8,885 nucleotides of DNA from contig VERS01000051.1 of NCBI GenBank assembly GCA_018882545.1, positions 1 to 8,885 on the forward strand. The letters are read 5' to 3'. The notes under the pieces were generated by a model, which searched no databases, was not told the origin of the DNA, and worked only from the letters and a program-made list of their open reading frames with translations. How positions within the stretch are numbered: the stretch's first letter is position 1; every line of letters begins with the position of its first letter. Position numbers and translations under genes: made by a program. Below are positions 1 to 5,598 of the stretch, piece by piece. The stretch is from Mycobacterium sp. (GTDB taxonomy: Bacteria > Actinomycetota > Actinomycetes > Mycobacteriales > Mycobacteriaceae).

Positions 1-83
1 GGATGATCCTCAACGATGTGCACTACCTGCCCTTGGTGCAGGAGCCGGCTCCCGACGCCGATCTTCACTGTTGCGGCGTTCAT
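1..83 (-). CDS. Start of a TnsB-like (DDE/Mu-type) transposase, cut by the window edge
   Basis: Only the first 27 codons are visible, beginning MNAATVKIGVGSRLL and running off the left edge. The ATG (83-81) overlaps the stop codon of the upstream tnsA-like gene as ATGA, the usual sign of translational coupling. The short N-terminus resembles, from memory, the start of actinobacterial Mu/TnsB-type transposases paired with TnsA-like nucleases. The catalytic domain is outside the window, so the assignment rests mainly on the partner gene. In Tn7-type systems TnsB is the DDE transposase that binds repeats at the element ends and joins the 3' ends to the target. Another small element-encoded protein remains possible. 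Confidence 0.6.
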   Translation of the reverse strand, partial: MNAATVKIGVGSRLLHQGQVVHIVEDH

Positions 84-823
84 GGCAACCTCCTCAATAG
101 TGTTCGTCCGCTGAGCGGTTGGCTGAGATCGGCCTGCAATTCCTGGCGCCAGAGCAGATGCAGAACAGCGGATTTGACGTGGGCCGGTGTTTCACCAGGT
201 AAGCATTCGAAGGCATGGCCAAGGGAGACGCCGTCGAGGGTTTCAGCCCGCACTCGCTCCAACAGCTCTGACGAGAACAGCCCGTCACGGCGATAGCCCG
301 CGAGGAATCTGACATTTCCCAACTCGACTGCCGGAGGTTCGGTCGCCACCTCGAAACGCCAACCCCGTTCCTCGACGACTTGGCGGGCCCATCTGAACGT
401 GGAGGCAACATTCGGATCGGCGAGCCGCCGAGCGGGCTTCACGTCCACGACGACCGGGCCGGAGTCCCCGATGAACAGATAGTCCGGAACGTGCCTTCGC
501 AGCTTCCCATTAACCCGCGCCCGCAGCAGAAACGGCTGGGCAACGATATGACGAACGTCGGCATCGAAGTCGGCGAAGAGCAGGCGTGCCAATTCAAGTC
601 GCGACTCATAGCTGACGTGGCCGCCGTTAGTGCTCGACCAGTACGTGCCGGAGTAGTGCTTCTGGCCGCGGTACCATCGAAAGGATCGCCAGGGCGCCGC
701 CATGCCGAGTTTATCGACACCGGCTGCAGGCCACTCTCGGGTGACTTCACTCAGGTCGTCTGGCCGCCGGTAGGAGACGGTGACCGATGACACCTTACTT
801 TCATTATGGCCCACGGCAATCAC
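80..823 (-). CDS. TnsA-like endonuclease subunit of a heteromeric transposase
   Basis: A 247-residue protein resembling the TnsA-like heteromeric transposase endonucleases of actinobacteria. In Tn7, TnsA has a restriction-endonuclease-like fold and cuts the 5' strands at the transposon ends while TnsB handles the 3' strands, giving cut-and-paste movement. Visible nuclease elements are YESRLEL near residues 72-78 (candidate catalytic Glu73), HVPDY with Asp114, and VVVDVKP with Asp127 and Lys129; this fits the E...D...xK pattern of the family. Tn7 TnsA is slightly longer (273 residues). The chosen start is GTG at 823-821, preceded by AAGG six bases upstream; a later in-frame GTG could also serve because the first 12 or so residues look poorly conserved. 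It overlaps the next gene by four bases (ATGA). It lies outside the inverted-repeat unit to its right, and no transposon end in the orientation expected for its own element is seen between it and position 883. Confidence 0.82.
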   Translation of the reverse strand: MIAVGHNESKVSSVTVSYRRPDDLSEVTREWPAAGVDKLGMAAPWRSFRWYRGQKHYSGTYWSSTNGGHVSYESRLELARLLFADFDADVRHIVAQPFLLRARVNGKLRRHVPDYLFIGDSGPVVVDVKPARRLADPNVASTFRWARQVVEERGWRFEVATEPPAVELGNVRFLAGYRRDGLFSSELLERVRAETLDGVSLGHAFECLPGETPAHVKSAVLHLLWRQELQADLSQPLSGRTLLRRLP

Positions 824-877
824 CTCGGCCTTGCAATCCGGTTCAGACTGCTCTCTGTGAACCGATCCTCACACCGC

Positions 878-882
878 ACAGC
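878..882. repeat. Left copy of putative 5-bp target-site duplication (ACAGC)
   Basis: ACAGC directly precedes the TGT of the left transposon end. The same five bases directly follow the ACA of the right end at 3290-3294. Tn7-family elements duplicate five bases on insertion. Confidence 0.65.
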
Positions 883-893
883 TGTAGGTTCTC
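883..893 (+). repeat. Left terminal inverted repeat
   Basis: TGTAGGTTCTC is an 11-base perfect inverse match to 3279-3289. Downstream, ATCTCG at 906-911 may correspond to the second half of the right-end motif, but with three bases less spacing than in the terminal right copy. Confidence 0.65.
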
Positions 894-1081
894 GTCCTCC
901 TTGCCATCTCGCGCAACGGCGACCTCGGAGTCTTCCAGACGTCTCACTGCTTGTCATCGTCGATTTGTCTCATAGCCGACGTCATTTCCCGTCACGCCGC
1001 TGAAGCCGTCCTGGGAGCCTTGGTCGGGACCCGTCGCCCACAGCGGGCGTCGTCCCCGATTTCGTCACTTGACGCTGTGCC

Positions 1082-1103
1082 CAGCCCCTCGGAACAGGGG
1101 CTG
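1082..1103. promoter_or_regulatory. Perfect 8-bp hairpin just upstream of the cargo promoter
   Basis: CAGCCCCT (1082-1089) and AGGGGCTG (1096-1103) are perfectly complementary around a six-base loop. No T-run follows on either strand, so a standard intrinsic terminator is unlikely. The position just ahead of the -35 region suggests an operator, or insulation of the cargo gene from outside transcription; this is inference. Confidence 0.5.
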
Positions 1104-1113
1104 AATCAGGAAC

Positions 1114-1147
1114 TAGACCAAAAGGCGTTTCTGATAAAATCGTGAGA
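1114..1147 (+). promoter_or_regulatory. Putative extended -10 promoter giving a leaderless mRNA
   Basis: TGATAAAAT contains an extended -10 TG (1132-1133) and the hexamer TAAAAT (1135-1140). A weak -35-like TAGACC lies at 1114-1119. A start site seven bases after the hexamer falls on the A of the ATG at 1147. No Shine-Dalgarno sequence precedes that ATG, so the transcript is probably leaderless, which is common in mycobacteria. Confidence 0.55.
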
Positions 1148-2751
1148 TGAACCACGCTCTCCGGCAGGTGCGGAGTCAAGGTGTTCTCCTCGGTCGGCTG
1201 GCCGCAGCCGTCGCCCTACCGATCCTTTTGGTCGCGGCTCCTTCGGCAACAGGGGTCGCGGTAGCCGACTCCCGCGGGGGCGAATCGGTGGCTTCGGCCG
1301 GGGAGAGTGCGGACACCGGTGCGACCGTGTCCTCGCCATCGCCGCGCGGCCCGGCCCGGGCTGAACGAAACCGGGCCCGAACTTCCCCCCATGCGGCGAC
1401 CGACCCGGTTGTTCCGCAGTTACCAGAACCCCCGCTGACCGATGTTGCGATACCGGCGCCCCCGGTGGCGGCATCAAGCGATCCGGATGCGCCCGGCGCC
1501 GCGGTCGCACTCACGGAGCCCGAGCCGTCAGCTGACCCCCCGGCGGTGACCGCGGCAAGGACCCCGAATGTGCCGAACACCGAAGGGGCCGCATCTGTCG
1601 CTGACTCACCGACGACCACCACACCGGCGAACACCACTACTGAGGCAACGACGGCGGTGGCGATCGGTGCCGAGACCGACGGCGGCACACCCCGCCGTCG
1701 GGGGCTGACCGCGCTGACCGCGCCGCCGGCCGAAACCCCTACTCAGCCCGCGCGGGCGACGGTCGCGATCCTTGATCTGAGCGCTCCGGCATCCCCGCAG
1801 CCCGCCGCGGCAGCAGAGCCGACCGCAGCCCAGGTCGTTGCTCCGCCAGTCGCCAGTTGGCTGCCCGTGGTGGAAGCCGGCGCGGTCAAGGCCGGCGCCG
1901 AACACCGGGCGATCCAGCCGCGCCTGATTTCTCGCCCGCCGATCCTGACGGCGGTGGTCGCCAGGATCACCTCCGTCGTCGACGGCATGCTCGACCGGCT
2001 GTCCGCTCTGCCCGCCAGCCCGATCAACGAATTCCTCTCCGGGGCACTGCTTCTGGTGCGCCGGGCACTGCAGCCGCCACCGGGGTCGCCGGCTCCGTTC
2101 GGTGTGGGCGCCACCAAACTGACCGTCCGTAATGAGACTCCCCAGAGCTTCGAGCTGTGGGCCTACTACGACGGCAGCACCGACAACGCCAAGGTCCAGG
2201 TCGCGGCGCTGCAGCCCGGCCAGGAATGGTCCAACACCGCGTACAACGCCGTCTCGTTCGACCACAATCTGGAAATCGTCGTCAACGGCGTCCCGAAAGC
2301 CCGGATGGTCGCCACCAACAGTTGGGCGAGATCCGGCAACTGGGGCCCATGGATGAGGTTCTTCGCGCCCACCACCGGGTACACGGGTCAGCCAGCGACG
2401 AAGTACACCCCATTCGATGCCCGTCCTCCTGCGGACTGGGACGCGGCTAACCTCGTTGGGCTTGTCGAAGGCTTCAAAATCGGACAGTCCGCCTGGATCT
2501 CCTTTCCGAATTATCCCGACGAGGGCGTGACCGAACTGAACGTATGGGTTTGGCGGGGTCCCGATATCGACAGCGGCAAATGGTGGGTGGCGAACACTAA
2601 GCAATTCGTCGTCGCCGTGAAGCAAATCCCGGGACCATCCCAGGTCTACAACCATAACTATGACCCCATTCTCGACAGGCTGAATGGGACTGTTCTGCCG
2701 CACGACAAAGTGACTTGGTACTACTTCGATCCGAACGCTGCGCGAGCCTGA
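1147..2751 (+). CDS. Exported mycobacterial protein of unknown function, Pro/Ala/Thr-rich stalk and Trp-rich C-terminal domain
   Basis: The protein has 534 residues. Residues 1-41 form a signal peptide: basic N-terminus, hydrophobic stretch near 14-31, and likely cleavage after AVA at 38-40. Residues 42-250 are low-complexity and rich in Pro, Ala, Thr and Glu, like a wall-spanning stalk. A short segment at 292-308 (INEFLSGALLLVRRAL) resembles, from memory, a motif in other large mycobacterial exported proteins. Residues 320-534 form a separate domain with about a dozen Trp and many aromatic residues, starting near KLTVRNETPQSFELWAYY; it looks beta-rich, and I do not recognise the family. There are no Cys, no membrane anchor after the signal peptide and no sorting signal. 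A binding or surface role is possible but unproven. It is the only gene inside the putative transposon, is transcribed toward dnaB (convergent), and has no Shine-Dalgarno sequence, fitting the leaderless promoter. Confidence 0.8.
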   Translation: MNHALRQVRSQGVLLGRLAAAVALPILLVAAPSATGVAVADSRGGESVASAGESADTGATVSSPSPRGPARAERNRARTSPHAATDPVVPQLPEPPLTDVAIPAPPVAASSDPDAPGAAVALTEPEPSADPPAVTAARTPNVPNTEGAASVADSPTTTTPANTTTEATTAVAIGAETDGGTPRRRGLTALTAPPAETPTQPARATVAILDLSAPASPQPAAAAEPTAAQVVAPPVASWLPVVEAGAVKAGAEHRAIQPRLISRPPILTAVVARITSVVDGMLDRLSALPASPINEFLSGALLLVRRALQPPPGSPAPFGVGATKLTVRNETPQSFELWAYYDGSTDNAKVQVAALQPGQEWSNTAYNAVSFDHNLEIVVNGVPKARMVATNSWARSGNWGPWMRFFAPTTGYTGQPATKYTPFDARPPADWDAANLVGLVEGFKIGQSAWISFPNYPDEGVTELNVWVWRGPDIDSGKWWVANTKQFVVAVKQIPGPSQVYNHNYDPILDRLNGTVLPHDKVTWYYFDPNAARA

Positions 2752-2933
2752 TTGCGGCGCCACTCAACTGCATAAGGACACCTGAGCCAACCAGTCCTTG
2801 TCGCTTTACTGGGCTGTGTTCGTTCGGCATCTGTTCGCAAAACGGTGTTGGGCAAACACTGAGCAAATAGTGCCCGTACAAACGCCGCGTCGTCTCCCGC
2901 TGTCCTTTTGGCCAGTAATTTGATCATTCGTAA

Positions 2934-2966
2934 TGAGAATTCGGACACGCGACGTGAGAACTTACA
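2934..2966 (+). repeat. Right-end repeat copy 1 (innermost putative transposase site)
   Basis: The 33-bp motif begins TGAGAATTCGGACACG and ends GTGAGAACTTACA. It has two TGAGAA half-sites and is one base longer than the other copies. The match to copy 2 extends upstream through CATTCG (2925-2930). Confidence 0.7.
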
Positions 2967-3142
2967 AAATCCAGCCGGGAGTCGATCGCATCACCGGCGA
3001 TCGGTTCCGAGTGTCAGGGAAGGGTTCGTACCGCTACTGCGTCGCCGGACTACGGCCTGGCCGACCTTGGCCTGTGGGGCGGACACCTGCGTCGATTCGT
3101 CTCAACCCGTTGTCCCATTGGACAGCGGATGGACATTCGGGA

Positions 3143-3174
3143 TGAGAATCTGACACGCAACGTGAGAACCTACA
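3143..3174 (+). repeat. Right-end repeat copy 2
   Basis: The 32-bp motif begins TGAGAATCTGACACG and ends GTGAGAACCTACA, in the same orientation as copies 1 and 3. It is preceded by CATTCG at 3134-3139, as in copy 1. Confidence 0.72.
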
Positions 3175-3225
3175 ACCGCCTTGGGCACGGTCAGGTTATT
3201 GAACCGCCGGCGTGTCTCACGAATT

Positions 3226-3239
3226 TGGCGGATCCGCCA
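3226..3239. repeat. 14-bp perfect palindrome between right-end repeats 2 and 3
   Basis: TGGCGGATCCGCCA is its own reverse complement. It lies between the second and terminal repeats and could bind a dimeric accessory protein, but may simply be a GC-rich palindrome. Confidence 0.4.
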
Positions 3240-3257
3240 TTGCGCCGCCATCACTCG

Positions 3258-3289
3258 TGAGATTCCGCCACGTTCCGTGAGAACCTACA
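3258..3289 (+). repeat. Right-end repeat copy 3 (terminal) including the right inverted repeat
   Basis: The 32-bp motif begins TGAGATTCCGCCACG and ends GTGAGAACCTACA. Its last 11 bases (3279-3289) are the exact inverse of the left terminus at 883-893. Copy starts are 209 and 115 bases apart. Confidence 0.72.
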
Positions 3290-3294
3290 ACAGC
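3290..3294. repeat. Right copy of putative 5-bp target-site duplication (ACAGC)
   Basis: ACAGC follows the terminal ACA and matches 878-882. Two bases separate it from the dnaB stop codon at 3297-3299 (TAG on the minus strand). Confidence 0.65.
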
Positions 3295-3296
3295 AG

Positions 3297-5108
3297 CTAC
3301 TGCCGCGCCATGTTCGTGAACCGCGACAGGTGCAGCTGATGCGCGACGGTGACCGTCTTCGTCGGCCCGTTACGATGCTTGGCCAGAATGAGATCCGCCT
3401 CACCGCCGCGCGGGTCGTCACGCTCGAAGGCATCGGGGCGGTGCAGCAGGATCACCATGTCGGCATCCTGCTCGATGGCGCCCGACTCGCGAAGGTCGGC
3501 CAGCATCGGCTTCTTGTCGGTGCGCTGCTCGGGGCCGCGGTTCAGCTGGCTCATCGCCACCACCGGCACGTCGAGTTCCTTGGCCAAAAGCTTCAACTGC
3601 CGGGAGAACTCGGAGACTTCCTGCTGACGGGACTCGACCTTCTTTCCCGAGGTCATCAGCTGCAGGTAATCGATGACCACCAGGCGCAGGTCGGACTTCT
3701 GCTTGAGCCGGCGCGCCTTGGCGCGGATCTCCATCATGGTCAGGTTGGGCGAATCGTCGATGTACAACGGCGCCTCGCTGATCTCGCTCATCCGGCGGGC
3801 CAGCCGGGTCCAGTCGTCATCGCTCATCCGGCCCGAACGCATATCGGAGAGTTTGATTTTCGCCTCCGCCGACAGCAGCCTCATGACGATCTCGGACTTG
3901 CTCATCTCGAGGGAGAACACGACGCTGGAGAGCCGGTTCTTGATTGAGCACGAGCGCAAGAAGTCCAATCCGAGAGTGGAGTTGTGTGTTGGGATCATCG
4001 CGCGCCCAGCCAGATAGAGGTGGTCGGGGCTGTCGACCTCGACGCACCGGACGGGAACACTGGGAATCGCCCGCACGTCGACGATGCCGAATTTTCGCGG
4101 TGGCAAGGATTCAGCACCGGCGCCGACCAGTTGTCGCGCTCCCACCGCCGAAACAACATCGGTCTCGATCTTCAGCTCCGCGGTAGTGACGATGCCGCGC
4201 AGGGTCGGCCACTGATGCTCGGCATCAGCCACGATCACCGACCCGTCGGAGAACTCGACTTCGTAGCAGGGCCGGCCGTACATGAACGCGGTCGCGGCCA
4301 CCACCCGCGTCGGCTTGCCGCAGGCGCCGATCAGATAGTCACCGACACGTACCTCGCCCATCGTCGTCCAACCGGTCGGCGTCGGCAGTGGCGTATCGAG
4401 TTCGAGTGCCTTCCCCATGCCCGGCCTGGCCGCAATGACGATCATCTGCCCCGGGTGCAGTCCGTTGGTGACCTCGTCGAGTTCGGTGAAGCCGGTGGGC
4501 ACTCCGCGGGCGATACCGCCCTGCGAAGCGATCGCGTCGATCTCGTCCATCGTCGGCTGCAGCAGCGACTCGAGCGACACGAAGTCCTCCGACGTGCGCC
4601 GCTCGGTGACGTCGTAAATCTCGGCCTGGGCGCGGTCGACGATCTCGTCGACGTCGGCTCCCTCCGCGCCGGCGTATCCGTACTGCACCACCCGGGTACC
4701 GGCCTCGACCAACCGGCGCAGCAGCGCCTTCTCCGCGACGATGCTCGCGTAGTAGCCGGCGTTGGCGGCGGTCGGCACAGTGGAGATCAGGGTGTGCAGA
4801 TACGGCGCCCCACCCACCCGCCGCAGCAGTCCCCGCCGATCCAGTTCGGCGGCGACGGTGACGGCATCGGCGGGTTCGCCACGCCCGTAAAGGTCGAGGA
4901 TCGCGTCGTAGACGTTCTGGTGGGCGGGACGGTAGAAGTCACCGGGGCGCAGCCGCTCCAGCACATCGGCGATGGCGTCCTTACTCAACAGCATTCCGCC
5001 CAGGACCGACTGTTCGGCGGCAAGGTCCTGGGGCGGTTGGCGGCCGAAGTCCTCGGCTGCCGGGGAATCCGGGGGCCCCTGCTGTCCAAGGTCATCAACG
5101 ACGGCCAT
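3297..5108 (-). CDS. dnaB: Replicative DNA helicase DnaB, interrupted by an intein
   Basis: Ring helicase that unwinds DNA at the replication fork. The precursor has 603 residues; removing the 143-residue intein leaves about 460, normal for mycobacterial DnaB. Numbered from the chosen start, the N-terminal primase-interaction domain lies near 20-140, and the RecA-like ATPase domain includes Walker A GMGK (230-233) continuing as STLGLDF after the intein (377 on), Walker B VVIDYLQL (about 477-484) and the C-terminal HRNGPTK segment. I chose ATG at 5108-5106 because MAVVDDL matches the known mycobacterial N-terminus and AGGAGG lies 13 bases upstream. An earlier in-frame start at 5156 would add 16 residues and swallow the Shine-Dalgarno sequence. 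It is separated from rplI by a gene-free region with DnaA-box-like motifs. Its stop codon is only seven bases from the putative transposon end. Confidence 0.96.
   Translation of the reverse strand: MAVVDDLGQQGPPDSPAAEDFGRQPPQDLAAEQSVLGGMLLSKDAIADVLERLRPGDFYRPAHQNVYDAILDLYGRGEPADAVTVAAELDRRGLLRRVGGAPYLHTLISTVPTAANAGYYASIVAEKALLRRLVEAGTRVVQYGYAGAEGADVDEIVDRAQAEIYDVTERRTSEDFVSLESLLQPTMDEIDAIASQGGIARGVPTGFTELDEVTNGLHPGQMIVIAARPGMGKALELDTPLPTPTGWTTMGEVRVGDYLIGACGKPTRVVAATAFMYGRPCYEVEFSDGSVIVADAEHQWPTLRGIVTTAELKIETDVVSAVGARQLVGAGAESLPPRKFGIVDVRAIPSVPVRCVEVDSPDHLYLAGRAMIPTHNSTLGLDFLRSCSIKNRLSSVVFSLEMSKSEIVMRLLSAEAKIKLSDMRSGRMSDDDWTRLARRMSEISEAPLYIDDSPNLTMMEIRAKARRLKQKSDLRLVVIDYLQLMTSGKKVESRQQEVSEFSRQLKLLAKELDVPVVAMSQLNRGPEQRTDKKPMLADLRESGAIEQDADMVILLHRPDAFERDDPRGGEADLILAKHRNGPTKTVTVAHQLHLSRFTNMARQ
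3981..4409 (-). other. Class 3 mini-intein in the DnaB P-loop
   Basis: This 143-residue insertion sits between Lys and Ser of Walker A (GMGK/STLG). It starts ALELDTPLPTPTGW, so position 1 is Ala, not Cys or Ser, and it ends PTHN followed by extein Ser. It has the class 3 signature: Trp67 in block B (EHQWPT), Cys122 in block F (VRCVEVDSPDHLYLAG) and Thr141 in block G. In class 3 inteins the block F Cys makes the first attack, producing a branched intermediate, before the terminal Asn cyclises. It is too short for a homing endonuclease. The M. smegmatis DnaB intein at this P-loop site is a known class 3 intein whose splicing is sensitive to oxidation of the catalytic Cys; the same behaviour is likely here. 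DnaB cannot bind ATP normally until splicing is complete. Confidence 0.93.
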
Positions 5109-5240
5109 CGGGTTTACCGCACCTCCTAGCTCTGCACTGCTGCGGGTCGAACGCAAGTTCGACAGCTCATGGTCAAACGGTAAAGCGGCGCACCGACAAC
5201 GGCTGCTCTCGAAGTCCGCCGGGAGGCTGTGTCGAGGGCA

Positions 5241-5268
5241 ACGCTAGGGGTTGCTGGACGCATCGCAA
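5241..5268 (-). promoter_or_regulatory. Possible dnaB promoter
   Basis: On the minus strand, TTGCGA (5268-5263) and TAGCGT (5246-5241) are separated by 16 bases and fit a loose SigA promoter. This would give a leader of roughly 130 bases before dnaB. Evidence is weak in GC-rich DNA. Confidence 0.3.
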
Positions 5269-5299
5269 ACCACCCCTGTTCACCAACCTGTTAGTCGAT

Positions 5300-5418
5300 T
5301 GTGGATACGGGCCCTCAACGGTGTTGGCGGGCTGGGGACAACTTGTGGATGATTAGGAATTTTTCAGGCATCTCTCCATGTAAACCGCAGACTAGGGGCC
5401 CTGTCCGATTGTGGATGA
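5300..5418. promoter_or_regulatory. Cluster of DnaA-box-like motifs upstream of dnaB
   Basis: The word TTGTGGAT occurs three times in the same orientation within about 120 bases. Read on the minus strand the nonamers are GTATCCACA (5308-5300), TCATCCACA (5352-5344) and TCATCCACA (5418-5410), each one base away from TTATCCACA. A fourth, TTGTCCCCA (5341-5333), abuts the middle one and is one base from the mycobacterial box TTGTCCACA. The first and third share a longer context, GATTGTGGAT preceded by GTC. An AT-rich patch (GATTAGGAATTTTTC) follows the middle pair. DnaA binding is inferred. Confidence 0.5.
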
Positions 5419-5543
5419 GAAGTGCTTCGGCGTGTCGGCTCGAGTTGCGGTTCCGGGCGTGTTGCATGACCGTCACATTGGCGGTCAGTTAACGGCGCAT
5501 GACATTAGCTGTGTTCAGCTGGCCGCAGACCGTTCGCCAGGCG

Positions 5544-5580
5544 AAAGAAAACCCGTGGCGGCCGCGGGGCCGACACGGGT
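5544..5580 (-). terminator. Intrinsic terminator of the rpsF-ssb-rpsR-rplI operon
   Basis: On the minus strand, ACCCGTG (5580-5574) pairs with CACGGGT (5557-5551), with an inner GGCC/GGCC pairing, followed by TTTCTTT (5550-5544). It starts 19 bases after the rplI stop codon. Confidence 0.85.
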
Positions 5581-5598
5581 CTCCTGTTGCGAATTGGG

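Larger units (their letters stand above)
824..1146. other. Gene-free stretch holding the left transposon end
   Basis: There is no convincing gene in these 323 bases. They hold the region upstream of the tnsA-like gene (824-877), the left copy of the ACAGC duplication (878-882), the transposon end beginning TGTAGGTTCTC (883), a perfect 8-bp hairpin (1082-1103) and the promoter of the exported protein gene. Two GTCTCA words at 941-946 and 967-972 resemble half-sites of the right-end repeat in inverse orientation, but they are too degenerate to call. Confidence 0.6.
883..3289. mobile_element. Tn7-like transposition unit of 2.4 kb with exported-protein cargo
   Basis: The unit starts TGTAGGTTCTC (883-893) and ends with the exact inverse, GAGAACCTACA (3279-3289). 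The TGT...ACA termini and the 5-bp flanking repeat ACAGC are typical of Tn7/Mu-type DDE transposons. The right end contains three same-orientation copies of a 32-33 bp motif, like the multiple TnsB sites at Tn7 ends; the left end shows only one clear terminal site. It encodes a single convincing gene (1147-2751) and no transposase, so it would be non-autonomous and depend on enzymes such as the TnsA/TnsB-like pair at 1-823. The insertion lies seven bases past the dnaB stop codon and leaves dnaB intact. The alternative is that 3289 is the right end of a much larger element that includes tnsA/tnsB, with the 883 site an internal or remnant end. Confidence 0.62.
2752..3296. other. Gene-free transposon right end between the cargo gene and dnaB
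   Basis: About 545 bases without a convincing gene. The first 180 bases show nothing clear, only an imperfect hairpin around 2850-2875. From 2925 on there are three copies of the putative transposase-binding repeat, a 14-bp palindrome, the terminal ACA at 3287-3289 and the ACAGC flank. Small open frames here run through the repeats and are probably not genes. Confidence 0.6.
5109..5543. other. Gene-free region between dnaB and the rplI terminator
   Basis: No coding frame with mycobacterial character is seen. The region holds the dnaB Shine-Dalgarno AGGAGG (5127-5122 on the minus strand), a possible dnaB promoter, a DnaA-box-like cluster (5300-5418), an AT-rich patch (about 5350-5367) and a 6-bp inverted repeat TGACCG...CGGTCA (5467-5487). 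In M. tuberculosis a small hypothetical gene (Rv0057) sits at this position; nothing like it is recognisable here. Confidence 0.55.

Noticed and set aside
824..877. A right-hand transposon end belonging to the tnsA-like gene
   Set aside because: The best resemblance (GTGAACCGATCC and nearby ACA) shares too few bases with the GTGAGAACCTACA consensus and lacks the half-site spacing.
2850..2875. Hairpin GGGC...GCCC as a terminator of the cargo gene
   Set aside because: Pairing needs a bulge, the two possible stems compete for the same base, and no T-run follows.
2908..3153. Small plus-strand open frames in the right end (about 70-80 codons)
   Set aside because: They run straight through the repeat copies, lack a Shine-Dalgarno sequence and show no recognisable protein character.
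2934..3289. Repeats read as a short CRISPR array
   Set aside because: The copies are 209 and 115 bases apart, vary in sequence, have no uniform spacers, and the outermost one coincides with a transposon terminus.
3984..5129. Long plus-strand open frame opposite dnaB
   Set aside because: It is a GC-rich antisense shadow of the certain dnaB gene; the same holds for the long frame at 6896-8245 opposite rpsF and its neighbours.
3297..5156. dnaB as a disrupted or chimeric gene
   Set aside because: The extra 143 residues keep frame, sit exactly in the Walker A motif and carry intein splice motifs at both ends.
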